From Flammeovirgaceae bacterium (lineage in GTDB: Bacteria; Bacteroidota; Bacteroidia; Cytophagales; Cyclobacteriaceae), in the NCBI GenBank assembly GCA_016712035.1, contig JADJRT010000025.1:1-30488 (forward strand): a DNA stretch of 30,488 bases, given 5' to 3'. Positions within the stretch are counted from its first letter, which is position 1. Each line of letters begins with the position of its first letter. The translations under genes and the position numbers were made by a program. This document shows, in pieces, positions 27,159 to 30,488 of this stretch. The notes beneath the pieces are model-generated. The model ran no database searches. It saw only the letters and a program-made list of their open reading frames with translations, and was not told the origin of the DNA.

Positions 27159-27570
27159 ATGGTTATCACGAAAAGCTATGTCACCCCCATTATCTTATGA
27201 CATCGTTGGATGCGCGATTGCGGTTCATAAGGAACTAGGACCTGGGTTACTAGAAAGTGTATACAAAAAATGCCTGATCCATGAGTTGAAACTAAATGGT
27301 TTTGATGTGAAGTCTCAGGTGTTTGTTCCGGTAAATTACAGGAATATGGAAATTGACGCACAGCTAAAACTTGATATTTTGGTGAACGAACAAGTGATTG
27401 TTGAACTTAAGGCGGTTGAGGCAATTCATCCTGTGTATGAAGCTCAGCTGATTTCATATATGAAACTCTTGCAGGTACCTCAAGGTCTTCTGATCAATTT
27501 CTTTACAAAAAATATTAAGACCAGTATGAAACCATATGTGAATGAGTTTTTCAAAGCCTTGCCAGAGTAG
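27159..27570 (+). CDS. GxxExxY protein (PDDEXK-like; likely one frameshift near the start)
   Basis: A small protein of the GxxExxY family, with a PDDEXK nuclease-like fold and unknown role, often present in many copies per Bacteroidota genome. The signature is GLLESVYKK after IVGCAIAVHKELGPG. The nuclease-like core is LKLDILVNEQVIVELKAVE (Asp … Glu-x-Lys), and the tail is EAQLISYMKLLQVPQGLLIN. The long open frame begins at a TTG at 27151. However, an ATG at 27159 in another frame reads MVITKSYVTP, a typical start of the family, and joins PLSYDIVG if the five-C run at 27183-27187 has an indel. It is transcribed against its neighbours murQ and anmK and is bracketed by 68-base repeats. Confidence 0.86.
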
Positions 27571-27592
27571 ATAAGGCCCGTACCATTTAAAC

Positions 27593-27660
27593 AAACCATT
27601 AAGATAGTGAAGAGATTAAGCTCATGAAGAGCTGATCGTTATTATTTTCTTAATGCCCTT
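27593..27660. repeat. Direct repeat copy B flanking the GxxExxY gene
   Basis: Second copy of the element at 27023-27090, same orientation and length, starting 23 bases after the GxxExxY stop. The middle (AGAGATTAAG, TCATGAAGAG) is the best conserved. Confidence 0.8.
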
Positions 27661-27689
27661 AATTATGAAAAATACCACACAAAATATTC

Positions 27690-27753
27690 ACCATTAAAGA
27701 GATGAAGACCAGGAAGAACAGATCTCTCTTAATTCCTTCATGCTCTTAATGGT
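27690..27753. repeat. Related hairpin element
   Basis: ACCATTAA at 27690-27697 pairs with TTAATGGT at 27746-27753. The pairing continues inward as GAG(C)ATGAAG with CTTCATGCTC, giving nearly 18 paired bases. The words match the repeats at 27023 and 27593, so this is a more hairpin-like member of the same family. It ends nine bases from the anmK stop and might also help end anmK transcription. Confidence 0.65.
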
Positions 27754-27761
27754 AAAAGATT

Positions 27762-28958
27762 CTATCTTGGAAAAGAAATTTTTCCCATAGAAACACTTGG
27801 TACTTTGGAGCTCGACCCAAATTCAACTTTGCCCCCCGCAACCGTTTCGTTGGCTAGGGTAGCAAATAGTACAGCTTCCTTAGCATCGCCCGAAACACCC
27901 AACTCAATCATTCTATGAAAAGTAATTTGTGGTAATAACTCCTTCAACCATTTTACGAGTAATGGATTGTGCGCTCCGCCTCCGCTCATAAATAATTTAA
28001 ATGATTTTTTACCCTTAATCACTTTGAGGATTGCCTCAGCCATTGTTTCTGCGCTTAAACGTGTTAGCGTAGCCAGCAAATCTTCCACTGAAATTGATTT
28101 TGTGTTGCTTTGTAGTTGCGCCTTTTCAACATAGTCAAGATTGAACAACTCAGGGCCAATGGTTTTTGGAAAGGACTTTTTAAAAAATGCGTTTGACTTT
28201 AGTGCTTTGAGAAGCGAAGGGTTGTACGTTCCTTTTTTGGCCAACGCAGCATCCTTATCAAAAAAAGCTTTCGGAATATATTTTCTAGCAGCCTGATCGA
28301 TGAGGGTGTTTGCTAGCCCTGTGTCGGTCACAAAAACTGCCGAAGCTTTTGCTGACGCGGGAAGGAATGTAAAGTTTCCAATGCCACCCGCATTTAACAT
28401 GATGCGATCTTCGCCTTTCTTCGAGAATAATAAATAATCTCCGTACACGGCTAATGGCGCACCCTCCCCGCCTTTAGCAACATGCTTTTGCCGGAAATCG
28501 CTAATGGTAATGATTCCGGTTTCGACAGCCAGATGATCGCCATCACCAATTTGTAACGTTGAGTTTACTTTTGAATGCGGATACAAAAACTGCGGTGCAT
28601 GAAATACGGTTTGCCCGTGCGAGGCCACCAAATCAATTTGCGATGGTCTTAATCCCCAGGCTTCCAATGATTTTAAAACCAGCTTTCCGTGCAGTCTGCC
28701 AATCTCAGCATTCAATTCAACCAAGAGTTGAAAATCGATTTCTGTTTTTGCGAATACCTTCAGGATCTTCGTCTTTAACTGATAGGGATATACCCAAGTT
28801 TTAAAATTCAGAACATTTATTTTGGTAGACTTGCCGCTTTCAGAAACCCGGCATAGTGCAACATCCAGACCATCCAACGAAGTGCCAGACATTAACCCTA
28901 TGATTAATCGCGACTTTTTTGAAGCAATTCTATATAAACAAGAAATATTAGTATTCAT
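27762..28958 (-). CDS. anmK: 1,6-anhydro-N-acetylmuramic acid kinase
   Basis: Opens and phosphorylates 1,6-anhydro-MurNAc, released by lytic transglycosylases, giving MurNAc-6-phosphate for MurQ. 398 residues, intact; slightly longer than the E. coli enzyme because of a short N-terminal extension before LIIGLMSGTSLDGLDVALC. Further motifs: LVASHGQTVFHAP, LQIGDGDHLAVETGI, VAKGGEGAPLAVYGDYLLF, IMLNAGGIGNFTFLP, VTDTGLANTLIDQ, and the C-terminal KLFMSGGGAHNPLLVKWL. It lies on the same strand as murQ and nagB but is cut off from them by the GxxExxY gene and its repeats. Divergent from the GSCFA gene. Confidence 0.96.
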   Translation of the reverse strand: MNTNISCLYRIASKKSRLIIGLMSGTSLDGLDVALCRVSESGKSTKINVLNFKTWVYPYQLKTKILKVFAKTEIDFQLLVELNAEIGRLHGKLVLKSLEAWGLRPSQIDLVASHGQTVFHAPQFLYPHSKVNSTLQIGDGDHLAVETGIITISDFRQKHVAKGGEGAPLAVYGDYLLFSKKGEDRIMLNAGGIGNFTFLPASAKASAVFVTDTGLANTLIDQAARKYIPKAFFDKDAALAKKGTYNPSLLKALKSNAFFKKSFPKTIGPELFNLDYVEKAQLQSNTKSISVEDLLATLTRLSAETMAEAILKVIKGKKSFKLFMSGGGAHNPLLVKWLKELLPQITFHRMIELGVSGDAKEAVLFATLANETVAGGKVEFGSSSKVPSVSMGKISFPR

Positions 28959-29042
28959 TTCAAATAAGAAAAGTAGATAGCGGACAGATCAACGTGTATC
29001 TTTCCTAAAAATTTAAGCTTTCAAAAGTATTCAATTATTGCC

Positions 29043-30026
29043 ATGAAAGGTAGCTCATTCCGAACAGAAATCAGTATTGTGCCTGGTAAACCAATCACGC
29101 TCCAAGATCGGATTTTAACCACAGGCTCTTGCTTCGCTCAACAATTTGGCGATTGGCTACTGGGCAACAAGTTTAATGTACTCTCAAACCCATTTGGCAC
29201 TACCTACAATCCCATCTCCATACATGAAAATCTTATCGATTCACTAACTAATAAATTAACTGAAACATTATTTGTTGAATCCGATAACATCTGGAAGCAT
29301 TACAATTACCATTCACACTGGTGCGCTTCAGAAAAACAAAGCCTGATTGATTCAATTCATGAACAACAAGGTATCGTGAAAGAAAATATAAAGAACAGTA
29401 GTGTTATTATCATGACGTATGGCACCGCCTGGGTTTATAATCACCTTGCTGAAAATACGCGGGTATCCAATTGCCATAAGAGCCCTGCTAAGTTATTTGA
29501 GAAACTACTTCTTACTGTTGATGAGATCACAGATTCTTTTAAGGCACTCTACGAAAAACTACACCAAATCAATCCCGATATCCGCATTCTATTAACAGTT
29601 AGTCCGGTGCGACATACCAAAGATACTCTCACTTTGAATAGCGTAAGCAAAGCGACTTTGCGGGTAGCTTGTCACACTATTATTAATCGATTTAGGCAGG
29701 TCGACTATTTTCCATCCTATGAAATTATGATGGATGATCTTCGGGATTATCGTTTCTATGATCGCGACATGATTCATCCGACAGCAGAAGCTTTTGATTA
29801 TATCAGTCAAAAATTCAGCGATCACTATTTTCCTGCCGGGGTTACTTCCTTTATTGAGAAATGGAAAATTCTTAAGCAGGCCTTGCACCACAAACCTTAT
29901 CAGCCACATTCATCGCAACACCAACTTTTTTTGAAAGAGCTTCTGATTAAATTGAAAGCTATTTCTGAGGTTTCTGTTGATGAAGAAGTTAAATTAGTTC
30001 AATCTCAAATTGTAAACAATGTCTAA
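29043..30026 (+). CDS. GSCFA family protein
   Basis: Unknown function; named for the GSCFA motif, seen here as ILTTGSCFAQQFGDWLL. The family belongs with the SGNH/GDSL-like hydrolases, and the GSCF Ser/Cys and a late DMIHPTAEAFDYI (Asp-x-x-His) fit that layout. Other conserved parts are NPFGTTYNPISIHENL, VIIMTYGTAWVY, ILLTVSPVRHTKDTL and VDYFPSYEIMMDDLRDYRFY. 327 residues, no signal peptide, intact. It overlaps the next gene by eight bases (ATG at 30019), so the two are translationally coupled. Confidence 0.93.
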   Translation: MKGSSFRTEISIVPGKPITLQDRILTTGSCFAQQFGDWLLGNKFNVLSNPFGTTYNPISIHENLIDSLTNKLTETLFVESDNIWKHYNYHSHWCASEKQSLIDSIHEQQGIVKENIKNSSVIIMTYGTAWVYNHLAENTRVSNCHKSPAKLFEKLLLTVDEITDSFKALYEKLHQINPDIRILLTVSPVRHTKDTLTLNSVSKATLRVACHTIINRFRQVDYFPSYEIMMDDLRDYRFYDRDMIHPTAEAFDYISQKFSDHYFPAGVTSFIEKWKILKQALHHKPYQPHSSQHQLFLKELLIKLKAISEVSVDEEVKLVQSQIVNNV

Positions 30027-30488
30027 TCGACTCATCCGCGCCACTTCACCGTACTTACTTCAACATGCCAATAATCCAGTAGATTGGTTTGAATGGGGAA
30101 ATGAAGCCTTGCAAAAGGCAGTTGATGAAGACAAACCGATATTGGTAAGCATCGGCTATTCGTCCTGCCACTGGTGTCATGTGATGGAGCGCGAGTCTTT
30201 TGAGAATGAAGATGTTGCGCAGATTATGAACAAACATTTTGTCTGTATAAAGGTTGATCGGGAAGAACGACCCGATATTGATCAGGTATATATGGAAGCC
30301 GTGCAAGCCATGAAACAACATGGGGGCTGGCCATTAAATGTATTCCTGACACCAAAGCAGCAGCCCTTTTTTGGCGGCACCTATTTTCCGCCTCAAAACT
30401 GGAGTCAATTATTACTGCAAATCAATAAAACATTTCTTGAAAAGCGAAAAGAGATTGATGACTCGGCCACTTCTTTAAGTGAACACTT
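30019..30488 (+). CDS. DUF255 thioredoxin-like protein (YyaL family), cut by the window end
   Basis: Only the first 156 or so residues lie in the window; the frame is open to the last base. It begins MSNRLIRATSPYLLQHANNP, then VDWFEWGNEALQKA and KPILVSIGYSSCHWCHVMER, with a CxxC-type thioredoxin site (CHWC). VDREERPDIDQVY and HGGWPLNVFLTP follow, then FFGGTYFPP. Family members are usually near 680 residues, with an (α/α)6-barrel domain after the thioredoxin-like part; that part is outside the window. The function is not established. Coupled to the GSCFA gene by overlap. Confidence 0.94.
   Translation, partial: MSNRLIRATSPYLLQHANNPVDWFEWGNEALQKAVDEDKPILVSIGYSSCHWCHVMERESFENEDVAQIMNKHFVCIKVDREERPDIDQVYMEAVQAMKQHGGWPLNVFLTPKQQPFFGGTYFPPQNWSQLLLQINKTFLEKRKEIDDSATSLSEH

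Noticed and set aside
27001..27760. CRISPR array or insertion sequence around the GxxExxY gene
   Set aside because: Only two or three diverged copies with a gene between them and no equal-length spacers; no transposase and no terminal inverted repeats at the edges.
1..30488. tRNA, rRNA or riboswitch genes
   Set aside because: No tRNA T-arm/anticodon pattern, rRNA stretch or known riboswitch core was recognised in the spacers; this was by eye and not a covariance search.

Overview
The window is bacterial chromosome, almost certainly Bacteroidota and probably Cytophagales. The basis is family content and gene order rather than any single marker: parA-parB-DUF5683-dapB-lepB in a row; pcrA-DUF4290-murA in a row; a secreted protein with a type IX secretion (T9SS) sorting tail; a GSCFA protein; a fused NagB/PIG-L protein; a GxxExxY protein; and promoters of the Bacteroidetes form TTTG...TAnnTTTG. 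No rRNA, tRNA, CRISPR array, transposase or phage gene was seen.

Layout. 1-553 is non-coding and carries short repeats. 554-8400 (+) holds housekeeping genes: pyrG, yidC, then the chromosome partition/lysine/secretion group parA, parB, DUF5683, dapB, lepB. 8512-9638 is a divergent ung/apaG pair. 9734-11505 (+) has a methyltransferase and a membrane-anchored coiled-coil protein. 11508-13114 has a family-2 glycosyltransferase (-) and an exported DUF547 protein (+). 13212-14299 (+) is the ribosomal operon rpsF-rpsR-rplI, with a clear promoter and terminator. 14367-16817 (-) is a large secreted Asp-box repeat protein. 16848-18809 (-) has DUF3109, DUF4442 and a TcmP-like gene. 19030-23263 (+) is pcrA-DUF4290-murA. 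23273-28958 is mainly (-): xth, nagB/PIG-L, murQ and anmK, with a GxxExxY gene (+) inserted between murQ and anmK. 29043-30488 (+) has a GSCFA protein and the start of a DUF255 thioredoxin-like protein that runs off the end.

How the genes work together. The strongest functional theme is the cell wall. MurA commits UDP-GlcNAc to peptidoglycan synthesis, DapB feeds diaminopimelate/lysine synthesis, and AnmK, MurQ and NagB are three steps of recycling anhydro-MurNAc back to fructose-6-phosphate. YidC and LepB handle membrane insertion and signal-peptide removal. ParA/ParB segregate the chromosome. Ung, Xth and PcrA repair DNA.

Data quality. About half of the genes between 2.3 and 10.5 kb, the secreted protein, the TcmP-like gene, pcrA and the GxxExxY gene are split by one-base (mostly deletion) frameshifts, many in homopolymers. 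These genes include ones a cell cannot lose, and the pieces are otherwise well conserved. I therefore read the breaks as sequencing/assembly errors and annotate each gene at full length. No clearly new biological system was found. The items most worth a second look are the MurA active-site Asp, the NagB/PIG-L fusion with an altered catalytic motif, the repeat-flanked GxxExxY insertion, the unpaired TcmP-like gene and the Asp-box T9SS protein.
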